A stretch of 6,985 nucleotides of DNA, from contig JAFAZL010000913.1 of assembly GCA_019239815.1 (NCBI GenBank), positions 1 through 6,985 on the forward strand, read 5' to 3'. The notes under the pieces are model-generated. The model was not told the DNA's origin. It made no database searches and was given only the letters and a program-made list of their open reading frames with translations. This DNA is from Acidobacteriota bacterium. GTDB lineage: Bacteria > Acidobacteriota > Terriglobia > Acidoferrales > UBA7541. A program made the translations under genes and the position numbers. Shown here one piece after another: positions 1 through 6,146 of the stretch; within the stretch, counting starts at the first letter, position 1, and every line of letters starts with the position of its first letter.

Positions 1-1
1 G

Positions 2-481
2 GCGGAAAAATCCGGATGGGGCAAGAAAAAGGTGGGCAACGGATTCGGCATGGGGATGGCGGTGCATCGCAGCTTTTTGACGTACGCGGCGAGCGTGGTG
101 ACGGTGCACGTGGATGACGCGGGAAAACTGCACATCGATCGAGTGGATCAGGCGCTGGATGCAGGAACCGTGGTGAATCCAGAGATGGTGCGCAATCAAT
201 TTGAGGGCGCGGCCACGATGGGAACGAGCATCGCGTATTTCGGCGAGATCACTGCGACCAAGGGCGTCGTTGACCAAAGTAATTTTGACGATTACCAGAT
301 GGCGCGGATGAAGAATGCTCCGCGCGAGACGCACGTGCACATCGTGGAGAGCGATGCGCCTCCGGGAGGCGTTGGCGAGCCGGGGTTGCCGGCGGTGGCG
401 CCAGCGATCTGCAACGCGATTTATGCGGCGACGGGAAAGAGGATTCGGGAATTGCCGCTGTCGAAGACGAAGTTGGTTTAG
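2..481 (+). CDS. Molybdopterin-binding oxidoreductase large subunit, C-terminal fragment (IorB/xanthine dehydrogenase family)
   Basis: This is the last 159 residues of a molybdenum hydroxylase large subunit; the reading frame is open to the left edge, so the true start lies outside. Such subunits bind the molybdenum-cytosine dinucleotide cofactor and hydroxylate aldehydes or N-heterocycles, usually with a separate 2Fe-2S subunit. Visible family features are a glycine-rich GNGFGMGMA stretch at the left end, the DAGTVVNPEMVRNQFEGA segment, and the terminal PPGGVGEPGLP motif. The Glu of GVGEPG (codon 377-379) matches the conserved catalytic base of the family. The ending, ATGKRIRELPL, is typical of isoquinoline 1-oxidoreductase beta-subunit-like proteins, which are usually about 730-770 residues. 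The substrate cannot be told. GTG at 32 is not a real start, because homologous-looking sequence continues upstream. It ends with TAG at 479-481, and no convincing terminator follows. Confidence 0.9.
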   Translation, partial: AEKSGWGKKKVGNGFGMGMAVHRSFLTYAASVVTVHVDDAGKLHIDRVDQALDAGTVVNPEMVRNQFEGAATMGTSIAYFGEITATKGVVDQSNFDDYQMARMKNAPRETHVHIVESDAPPGGVGEPGLPAVAPAICNAIYAATGKRIRELPLSKTKLV

Positions 482-543
482 TCCCGACATTCGATTCGCG
501 TTTCATGCGTACCGGAAATGTGGTTGGTTGCGTTGATGTTGAG

Positions 544-574
544 ATCCTTCGGCGTCCTGCGGATGCCTCAGGAT
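544..574. repeat. 31-nt imperfect palindrome, REP-like, overlapping a start codon
   Basis: Arms ATCCT (544-548) and AGGAT (570-574) pair fully. After a TC/TC mismatch (549-550 with 568-569), GGCGTCC (551-557) pairs with GGATGCC (561-567), including one G-T pair, around a TGC loop (558-560). The result is a 12-bp hairpin with one 2x2 internal loop. Its edges (GATCCTTCGG and CTCAGGATGACA) resemble short palindromes I associate with dispersed intergenic repeats in acidobacteria. That resemblance is from memory, and no second copy is visible in this window. The right arm contains the A and T of the ATG at 573, so it may mark or alter the start of the following gene. Confidence 0.6.
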
Positions 575-3200
575 GACAGTTGGCTGGAAATTGATCGGTG
601 AGAGGCGGATCGCGATCAAAATCCTTTTTGCTTCAGTAGTCGCTGCTTCTCTCATTGCTGCTGTTTTCTTCTCTCCTCTTTCCCGCGCGCAGCGGAAGCC
701 TGTTCTGCAGCAGATTCAGCTTCCTCATCCTTATTACTATCGCGAGATGTATTTGCCGCAGTTGACGAGCGGGCCGAGCAGCGTTACGTGGTCGCCAGAT
801 TCACGCGAGGTGATCTATTCGATGGGTGGGTCGTTATGGCGGCAGCGCGTTGATTCGAATATGGCACGACAGATTACCGACGGAAGCGGATATGACTACC
901 AGCCGGATTGGTCGCCGGATGGGAAGAGTATCGTTTACGTTTCGTATCAGCGTGACGGTATGCAGTTGTGGCTGCTCGATCTGCCGACCGGCAAGACACA
1001 GCAGATAACGAAGGACGACGGGGTCGATGTTGAGCCGCGGTGGTCGCCGGACGGCACGAAGATCGTGTTTGTGTCGACGGAATATCACGGACGGTTTCAT
1101 ATCTTTGTGATGGACGCGAGCAGCCAGCCGGTAGAAAACAGGGCAAGCATCGTGCGGTTGACGGAAGAGACGAAGAGCACATTGCCGCGTTACTACTACG
1201 CGGAATACGACACGGAAATTCATCCGACGTGGTCGCGCGATGGGAAAGAGATTCTATTTGTTTCGAATCGCGGACATATTTACGGGACGGGTGGGTTCTG
1301 GCGAATGAAGGCGCAGGCCTTCGCACCAGCGCGCGAGATTCACTATGAAGAGACGACGTGGAAGTCACGGCCTGATTTTTCGCCGGACGGAGCGAAGATT
1401 TTATACAGCTCATATCTGGGGCAACAGTGGCATCAGCTTTGGGTGATACCGGCGAACGGCGGCGATGCATTTCCGATTTCGTACGGCGATTGGGATGAGA
1501 CGTATGCGCGATGGTCGCCGGACGGGAAAAAGATCGCGTTTATTTCCAATCGCGATGGCAATACCGGATTGTGGATTCAGGCATTTCCATGCGGCGGGCA
1601 GAGGCGGCTCGACGTAACCGAGCGGGAATATTTGAAGCCGCGTGGACGGGTTGAGATTGCCGTGATCGGCGTCGATGGGCAGCTAACGCCCGCTAGGGTT
1701 TCGGTGACAGATGATGCGGGGAGATTTTTTGCTCCGCGCGATGTGTGGATTAGCGGGGCGGATGGGTTCGATAGAAGGCAGAGCGAGTTTGAGCCGCACT
1801 ATTTTCCTTCGACTGGCACGGCGACCGTTGAGGTGCCAGCGGGGAAAATTCATGTCGAAGTGATGAAGGGTTTTGAGTTTGCGTTTGAGAAGAGAGATGT
1901 GGAGGTGGGAACCGGAGCCGTCGCGAGCGTTACGGTGAATTTAAAGGCGATCGAATCGAACAAAGTGCAATCAGCAAACGAGCGTTGGGTTAGCAGCGAT
2001 CTGCACGTGCACATGAATTATGGCGGCGAGTATCGGAATACGCCGGAGCATCTGGTCTTGCAGGCGGAGGCGGAGAATCTTGGCATCGTGAACAACCTGA
2101 TCGTGAACAAGGAGCAGCGGATTCCCGACATTGCGTATTCGGGGCGGCAGGTTGATGACGCTTCGAACGCGCGGGCGATTGTGGTGCATGGACAGGAATA
2201 TCACACGACGCAGTGGGGACATCTGGGGCTGCTAAATATCCGCAACGGCATTCTGCTCCCGGGTTATGCGGGTTATCCGGTAACAGCGGCAACGAGTTTG
2301 CTGCCGATGGATGCAGATGTTGCCGACATGGCGCATGCGCGCGGAGCACTGGTCGGTGTCGCGCATCCTTTTGACGAGGATCCGGCGACAGTTCCGCGGA
2401 CACAAGAAGATACGCCAGAGGAACTGGCGGCAGATGTGGCGCTGGGCAAACTCGACTATCTCGAGGTCGTCGGATTCAATGACTATCGTGCGACCGCTAG
2501 CGTCTGGTATCGATTGCTCGATTTGGGGTTTCGCATTCCGGCGGGGGCCGGCACCGATGCGATGGCAAATTTTGCTTCACTGCGCGGACCGGTGGGAATG
2601 GATCGCGTTTACGCGCGCGTGCCGAGTGGACCGGTGAAGATTGATTCGTTTCTCGATGCGCTAAAGAGCGGAAAAACATTTGCTACGAATGGTCCTCTGT
2701 TGGACTTTTCGTTGGGTGGAGAGCGGATCGGGGGCGAAGTGAAGCTGAGTGGGCCGAAGAACGTTACGTTTTCGGCTGCATTGCACTCAATTGTGCCTCT
2801 CGATCATTGGGAGCTGGTTTGCTATGGCGCGAAGGCCGCGGCGGGGAGCAACGGTCCTTATTTTGTGCGGGAATTAGAAATGACCACTTCGCGGGACGGC
2901 GGCGAGGTGCACGGAGACGTCGCAATCGAGAAGAGTGGGTGGTGCCTGATGCGGGCTTCGAGTGATAAATCGGAGTATCCGATTCTCGACAATTACGTTT
3001 ACGGGACGACGAGTCCGATTTATGTGACCGTTGACGGGAAGAAGCCGAGCTCGCGAGAGGATGCGGAATATTTTGTGAAGTGGATGGACCGGACGATGGC
3101 AATGGCATCGAAATATTCGTACTGGAATTCGGACGCCGAGAAAGGGTTCGCGCTAAAGAGACTCGGCGAAGCAAAGAAGATCTACGAATCACTCAGGTAG
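573..3200 (+). CDS. Exported PD40 beta-propeller / CehA-McbA-type PHP metallohydrolase fusion
   Basis: An 875-residue protein with a signal peptide: RR and K in the n-region, a hydrophobic core at about residues 18-34, and likely cleavage after SRA near residue 39. Residues 65-345 carry six TolB/PD40-like blade motifs of the form WSPDG+xIxFxS, with the aromatic residue at W73, W113, W157, W220, F269 and W314. Residues 355-460 look like a transthyretin or carboxypeptidase-regulatory-like beta domain. From about 470 comes a PHP-type metal site typical of CehA/McbA hydrolases: DLHVH (D476, H478, H480), HGQEYH (539-544), H550 in WGHLG, AHPF (H598), DYLEV (E631) and GAGTDA (D662). Known members cleave carbamate esters such as carbaryl, but the natural substrate here is unknown. 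ATG 573 is the only ATG near the front. It has no good Shine-Dalgarno and sits in a palindrome; TTG 591 is the only nearby alternative and also lacks one. The frame is intact and ends with TAG. Confidence 0.88.
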   Translation: MTVGWKLIGERRIAIKILFASVVAASLIAAVFFSPLSRAQRKPVLQQIQLPHPYYYREMYLPQLTSGPSSVTWSPDSREVIYSMGGSLWRQRVDSNMARQITDGSGYDYQPDWSPDGKSIVYVSYQRDGMQLWLLDLPTGKTQQITKDDGVDVEPRWSPDGTKIVFVSTEYHGRFHIFVMDASSQPVENRASIVRLTEETKSTLPRYYYAEYDTEIHPTWSRDGKEILFVSNRGHIYGTGGFWRMKAQAFAPAREIHYEETTWKSRPDFSPDGAKILYSSYLGQQWHQLWVIPANGGDAFPISYGDWDETYARWSPDGKKIAFISNRDGNTGLWIQAFPCGGQRRLDVTEREYLKPRGRVEIAVIGVDGQLTPARVSVTDDAGRFFAPRDVWISGADGFDRRQSEFEPHYFPSTGTATVEVPAGKIHVEVMKGFEFAFEKRDVEVGTGAVASVTVNLKAIESNKVQSANERWVSSDLHVHMNYGGEYRNTPEHLVLQAEAENLGIVNNLIVNKEQRIPDIAYSGRQVDDASNARAIVVHGQEYHTTQWGHLGLLNIRNGILLPGYAGYPVTAATSLLPMDADVADMAHARGALVGVAHPFDEDPATVPRTQEDTPEELAADVALGKLDYLEVVGFNDYRATASVWYRLLDLGFRIPAGAGTDAMANFASLRGPVGMDRVYARVPSGPVKIDSFLDALKSGKTFATNGPLLDFSLGGERIGGEVKLSGPKNVTFSAALHSIVPLDHWELVCYGAKAAAGSNGPYFVRELEMTTSRDGGEVHGDVAIEKSGWCLMRASSDKSEYPILDNYVYGTTSPIYVTVDGKKPSSREDAEYFVKWMDRTMAMASKYSYWNSDAEKGFALKRLGEAKKIYESLR

Positions 3201-3226
3201 AAAGACAATTGATGCGCATGGATTCG

Positions 3227-3256
3227 TTGACGGCTCGCAACGCGAGTGGTTACGAT
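3227..3256 (+). promoter_or_regulatory. Candidate sigma-70-type promoter with a dyad in its spacer
   Basis: TTGACG (3227-3232) matches the -35 consensus at five of six positions. TACGAT (3251-3256) matches the -10 at four of six, with an 18-nt spacer. Transcription would start near 3263, about 30 nt before the small gene at 3294. The spacer holds a perfect dyad, CTCGC (3234-3238) AAC GCGAG (3242-3246), which could be a repressor or activator site or chance. It is the best promoter match I found before the small gene and GH31. Confidence 0.4.
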
Positions 3257-3281
3257 GGCTGAGCAGTCACGTCGAGGCACT

Positions 3282-3288
3282 GAGGGAG
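3282..3288 (+). promoter_or_regulatory. Shine-Dalgarno site that fixes the start of the small basic protein
   Basis: GAGGGAG lies 5 nt before the ATG at 3294. The frame also contains GTG 3246 and ATG 3255 upstream, but neither has a comparable site, and the residues between them are not compositionally like the rest of the protein. The start at 3294 is therefore preferred. Confidence 0.65.
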
Positions 3289-3293
3289 ATCCG

Positions 3294-3491
3294 ATGGCGA
3301 AGAAGAGCGGACTGACAAAGGTGGCAGTAAAGATCGGCACGGCGGTCGGCAAAGCCGACAAAACCGCGCACAAGTTTGCGAAAGCGGGCGCGTTGGCAAA
3401 AAGCGAATTAGAAGATATTTCAAAGCAGGTGGAAGCGCTGAAGAAACAACTGGCGAAGACGACGAAAAAGCTGCGGCTTGCGTTGCGCTGA
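3294..3491 (+). CDS. Small lysine-rich coiled-coil protein, unknown function
   Basis: A 65-residue protein starting MAKKSGLTKVAVKIG. I do not recognise a family. It has 15 Lys and 2 Arg against 5 acidic residues, so it is strongly basic. The first half (residues 3-36) is rich in Lys, Ala and Gly, in the style of histone-H1-like or nucleoid proteins. The second half has a heptad pattern (L39, I42, V46, L49, L53, T56, L60) that predicts a short coiled coil. There is no signal peptide or membrane segment, so it is probably cytoplasmic; nucleic-acid binding is only a guess from charge. It has a good Shine-Dalgarno and a candidate promoter. Its TGA overlaps the ATG of the GH31 gene by one base (TGATG at 3489-3493), which suggests translational coupling. 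Intact Shine-Dalgarno spacing and the overlap argue that it is a real gene rather than a shadow. Confidence 0.7.
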   Translation: MAKKSGLTKVAVKIGTAVGKADKTAHKFAKAGALAKSELEDISKQVEALKKQLAKTTKKLRLALR

Positions 3492-5854
3492 TGCCGGCAC
3501 GACGATTCGATTCAAGTCGATGGATTTTTAGAGGAGGAGCGTTAGTTGTGCTCCTCCTTTCTTTTTGCGCGGGAGCCGGGGCGCAGTGGAATCCGCTGAA
3601 TCCTGTTCGCGAGATGCAGAAGCAGGCGGACGGCATTGTGCTAAAGATGGAACGCGGGGCGCTTCGGATTACGGCTTGCTCGGACTCGATTGTGCGGGTG
3701 ACGTATGCGCCCGGCGAGACGATTTCCGAGACCCCACAGTATGCAATCACCAAGAAGGATTGGGCGCCGGCGCATTGGTCGCTGCTGCCGGATGAGAAGG
3801 GTTACAAAGTTTCGACGCCGCTTGTTTCGGTGAATGTCGCAAAGAAAGACGGAACGATTCTGTTTGCTGACGCCAACGGGAAGAAGCTCTTTGAGGATTT
3901 CGACCGATCGCTGACGCCTGTGGAAGTGAACGGCGAGAAGACATACCACTCGGAGATGTTTTCGAATTTGTGGGATTCGACCGAGGGATTTTTCGGGCTG
4001 GGGCAGCATCAAGTCGGCGTTTGGAATTATCACGGCGAGACGGTCGACATTTCGGAAGCGAACACGAATATTTCCGTGCCGATCGTGCTTTCGAGCAAGG
4101 GCTACGGAATTTACTGGAACAACTCTTCGCGCAGCCGATTCAACAATCGATTCCCGCACGAACTCTATCTGAGTTCGGAAGTCGCGGATACGGTCGACTA
4201 CTACTTCATTTATGGGCCGGAGTTCGACAACATCATCGCGGCGTATCGCGACATGACGGGGCAGGCGCCGCTGTTTGGGAAGTGGGCGTATGGGTTCTGG
4301 CAGTGCAAGAACAAGTATGAATCACAGGCGGAAGTGCTGGGCGTTGCGCACAGATATCGCGAACTGCACATTCCGGTCGATAACATCGTGCAGGACTGGT
4401 TCTGGTGGGACATCATGGGCGAGCCGGTCTTCAACAAAAACTATCCCGACCCGAAGGGGATGATCGACGACCTGCACCAAAATCATTTTCATGCGATGTT
4501 TTCATTCTGGCCGTACTTTCGTCCGGGCTCGCCGGTATACGACGAGATGGACAAGCGCGGATATCTCATAGACAAGATGAAGGTGAGCGGATTTCATCCG
4601 GCGGGGCAGGCGCTGTATGACGCGTTCAATCCGGCGGCGCGTGAATATTATTGGGGATTGATCGACCAAGGGTTGTTTTCGATTGGGGCTGACGCGTGGT
4701 GGCTCGATACGGATGAGCCGGAGACCGAGGGGCGCGAGACGAATATTTTGGCGACGAATAAGGTCGCGCTGGGAAGCGGCGCGCGGTACGCGAATCTGTA
4801 TCCGCTGATGACGACGACGGCGGTGTATGAGGGGCAGCGGAAGGCTTCAGATCAGAAGCGGGTGTTTATATTGTCGCGATCGGCGTTTGCGGGTGCGCAA
4901 CGGAATTCCATTACGGCTTGGTCGGGCGATGTGGAGTCGAACTGGCTGAGTTTTGCGCGGCAGATTCCGGCGGGCCTGAATTTTTCGCTATCCGGGATTC
5001 CGTATTGGACGACGGATATCGGCGGATTCATCATCGGGAATCCGGACGATCCGGCGTATCGCGAATTGTTTGTGCGGTGGTTTGAGTACGGGACATTTTG
5101 TCCGATTTTTCGGCTGCATGGGACGCGGACGACGAATCAGAACGAGCTTTGGTCGTATGGTGCCGATGCGCAGAAGATTTTGACGAGCTACGACCGGCTG
5201 CGCTATCGGTTGATGCCGTACATCTATTCGCTGGCGTGGATGACGACGAGCGAAGCGTACACGCCGATGCGGCCGCTGGCGATGGACTATCGCACGGACG
5301 CGCGCGCGTTGAATATCGGCGATCAATTCATGTTTGGGCCGGCGCTGCTGGTTAACCCGGTGACGGAGCCGGGTGCGACGACGCGACGGATGTATTTGCC
5401 ACGCGCGACCTGGTACGACTTTTGGACGGGACGGCGTGTCGAAGGCGGCGTGACGATCGATGCGGCGGCGCCGATTGAGCGGATGCCGCTGTTTGTGCGG
5501 GCGGGTTCGATTGTGCCGATGGGGCCGGATGTCGAGTACGCGAGTGAAAAGGCGGCGGATCCGATCGAGATTCGCGTTTATCCCGGTGCGAGCGGGTCGT
5601 TTGTTTTATATGAAGATGAAGCCGACAACTACGATTACGAGAAGGGCGCGCACGCTACGATTCGATTTGATTGGGATGATCCGGCGAAAAAGCTGACGAT
5701 TGGCGAGTGGGTTGGAAGATTTTCTGGAATGCTCGAACATCGCACATTTCATATCGTTTATGCGGGCGAGGGTCATGGTGCAGGAATCGATCTTACGAAA
5801 CGCGCCGACAAATTGATTGAATATTCAGGAAAAGCGATCACGATTTCGCACTGA
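3491..5854 (+). CDS. Exported GH31 alpha-glycosidase, probably alpha-xylosidase-like
   Basis: A 787-residue retaining glycoside hydrolase of family 31, which removes alpha-linked terminal sugars such as xylose or glucose. A signal peptide is clear: Arg-rich n-region, core GALVVLLLSF, and cleavage after AGA at residue 31. Residues about 32-255 form the mutarotase-like N domain. The catalytic barrel starts near GKWAYGFWQ (W265) and includes DWFWWD (D302). The nucleophile is D406 in DAWWLDTDEPE, the acid/base is D480 in WSGDVESNW, and the conserved His is H543 in RLHGT; these positions are close to those of E. coli YicI. SGIPYWTTDIGGF is also typical. A DUF5110-like beta domain covers about 690-760. 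The DAWWLD-x-x-EP form of the nucleophile loop recalls bacterial xyloglucan alpha-xylosidases, but the substrate is not proven. C26 is preceded by F, so a lipobox is unlikely. ATG 3491 has no Shine-Dalgarno and overlaps the previous stop, so coupling is likely. It ends with TGA, and no terminator is evident. Confidence 0.93.
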   Translation: MPARRFDSSRWIFRGGALVVLLLSFCAGAGAQWNPLNPVREMQKQADGIVLKMERGALRITACSDSIVRVTYAPGETISETPQYAITKKDWAPAHWSLLPDEKGYKVSTPLVSVNVAKKDGTILFADANGKKLFEDFDRSLTPVEVNGEKTYHSEMFSNLWDSTEGFFGLGQHQVGVWNYHGETVDISEANTNISVPIVLSSKGYGIYWNNSSRSRFNNRFPHELYLSSEVADTVDYYFIYGPEFDNIIAAYRDMTGQAPLFGKWAYGFWQCKNKYESQAEVLGVAHRYRELHIPVDNIVQDWFWWDIMGEPVFNKNYPDPKGMIDDLHQNHFHAMFSFWPYFRPGSPVYDEMDKRGYLIDKMKVSGFHPAGQALYDAFNPAAREYYWGLIDQGLFSIGADAWWLDTDEPETEGRETNILATNKVALGSGARYANLYPLMTTTAVYEGQRKASDQKRVFILSRSAFAGAQRNSITAWSGDVESNWLSFARQIPAGLNFSLSGIPYWTTDIGGFIIGNPDDPAYRELFVRWFEYGTFCPIFRLHGTRTTNQNELWSYGADAQKILTSYDRLRYRLMPYIYSLAWMTTSEAYTPMRPLAMDYRTDARALNIGDQFMFGPALLVNPVTEPGATTRRMYLPRATWYDFWTGRRVEGGVTIDAAAPIERMPLFVRAGSIVPMGPDVEYASEKAADPIEIRVYPGASGSFVLYEDEADNYDYEKGAHATIRFDWDDPAKKLTIGEWVGRFSGMLEHRTFHIVYAGEGHGAGIDLTKRADKLIEYSGKAITISH
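3530..3566 (+). terminator. Terminator-like hairpin with buried AGGAGGAG inside the GH31 signal-peptide codons
   Basis: AGGAGGAGC (3532-3540) pairs perfectly with GCTCCTCCT (3550-3558) across a 9-nt loop. A G-T and an A-T pair extend it to 3530/3560. TTTCTTTTT (3558-3566) follows directly, giving the shape of an intrinsic terminator on the + strand, about 40 nt after the small gene's stop. It lies at codons 14-25 of GH31. The 5' arm is also a near-perfect Shine-Dalgarno, 8 nt before an in-frame GTG (3548), but starting there would destroy the signal peptide. It could be an attenuator, the terminator of the small gene, or chance from the encoded RGGALVVLLLS. Confidence 0.4.
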
Positions 5855-5969
5855 AGAAGTATTTTTGCGGTACGAATCTCTTCCACATACCTAAGACACT
5901 GTAGAGACAAATTGTTTCGCACTATTCACATCGCATTTACGAACTGACATTCAACAGCCTGTATCTATT

Positions 5970-6049
5970 GGGCAAGGTGAGGGCGTCGTGTCGAAGCACG
6001 ACGTCGAGCCCCGGTGGATCCGTCGTCCCGGAACGTGGTGCCCTTTTTT
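5970..6049 (+). ncRNA. Candidate structured leader RNA ending in a T6 run
   Basis: GGGCA (5970-5974) can pair with TGCCC (6039-6043), which is followed by six T (6044-6049), like the closing stem of an attenuator. Inside, GGCGTCGTG (5982-5990) pairs with CACGACGTC (5997-6005), 9 bp with one G-T, around a TCGAAG loop. CCGG (6011-6014) can pair with CCGG (6028-6031). ACGACG (5998-6003) can instead pair with a second CGTCGT (6021-6026), so alternative folds exist. I match it to no riboswitch family I know. The closing stem is only 5 bp, so this is a candidate, not a demonstrated RNA. Confidence 0.3.
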
Positions 6050-6115
6050 CGTTGCAGTGAAGCAGTGAGCCTCAGTCGTCCGCTGCGGATCCAGCAAATT
6101 CTCAAAACGATTAGC

Positions 6116-6141
6116 GAGACATCTGGTCTCCTACACGGAGG
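6116..6141 (+). promoter_or_regulatory. Ribosome binding site with competing hairpins
   Basis: GGAGG (6137-6141) is a strong Shine-Dalgarno, 5 nt before TTG 6147. Just upstream, CTCC (6128-6131), plus T6127 against G6141, can pair with it across the loop TACAC, hiding the site. The same CTC is also the 3' arm of a perfect hairpin, GAGAC (6116-6120) ATCTG GTCTC (6126-6130). The two folds exclude each other, as in anti-Shine-Dalgarno / anti-anti-Shine-Dalgarno switches. The ribosome site is firm; the switch is inference from short stems. Confidence 0.5.
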
Positions 6142-6146
6142 ATACT

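Larger units (their letters stand above)
5855..6146 (+). other. 292-base gap between GH31 and the receptor gene
   Basis: There is no credible gene here; an open frame with ATG at 6014 runs across the receptor start in a different frame. The first 115 bases (5855-5969) are AT-richer than the flanks and show no clear terminator and no strong promoter. A -10-like TATCTA at 5962-5967 has no -35 at good spacing. The second part (5970-6146) is dense in inverted repeats described separately. A 7-base direct repeat GCAGTGA occurs at 6054-6060 and 6062-6068. Confidence 0.6.

Noticed and set aside
874..1470. 198-codon open frame on the - strand
   Set aside because: It is antisense to the beta-propeller repeats; its Arg/Ser/Pro-rich product is typical of a shadow frame.
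789..1535. Recurring TGGTCGCCGGA-like DNA motif, considered as a DNA repeat or array
   Set aside because: The copies are in frame, unevenly spaced and encode the WSPDG blade motif, so the repetition is protein-driven.
3569..3580. Possible lipoprotein signal at C26 of GH31 (LSFC)
   Set aside because: Phe at the position before Cys is outside the usual lipobox, while AGA at 29-31 is a good ordinary cleavage site.
3250..3753. 167-codon open frame on the - strand
   Set aside because: It crosses the small gene and the GH31 start in antisense, with no recognisable domain and no ribosome site I can support.
5936..5967. Promoter TTTACG / TATCTA upstream of the receptor leader
   Set aside because: The spacer is 20 nt and both boxes are weak, so it cannot be called; a start near 5974 remains only a possibility.
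6054..6068. Direct repeat GCAGTGA x2
   Set aside because: Two 7-base copies one base apart are too short to separate from chance without conservation data.
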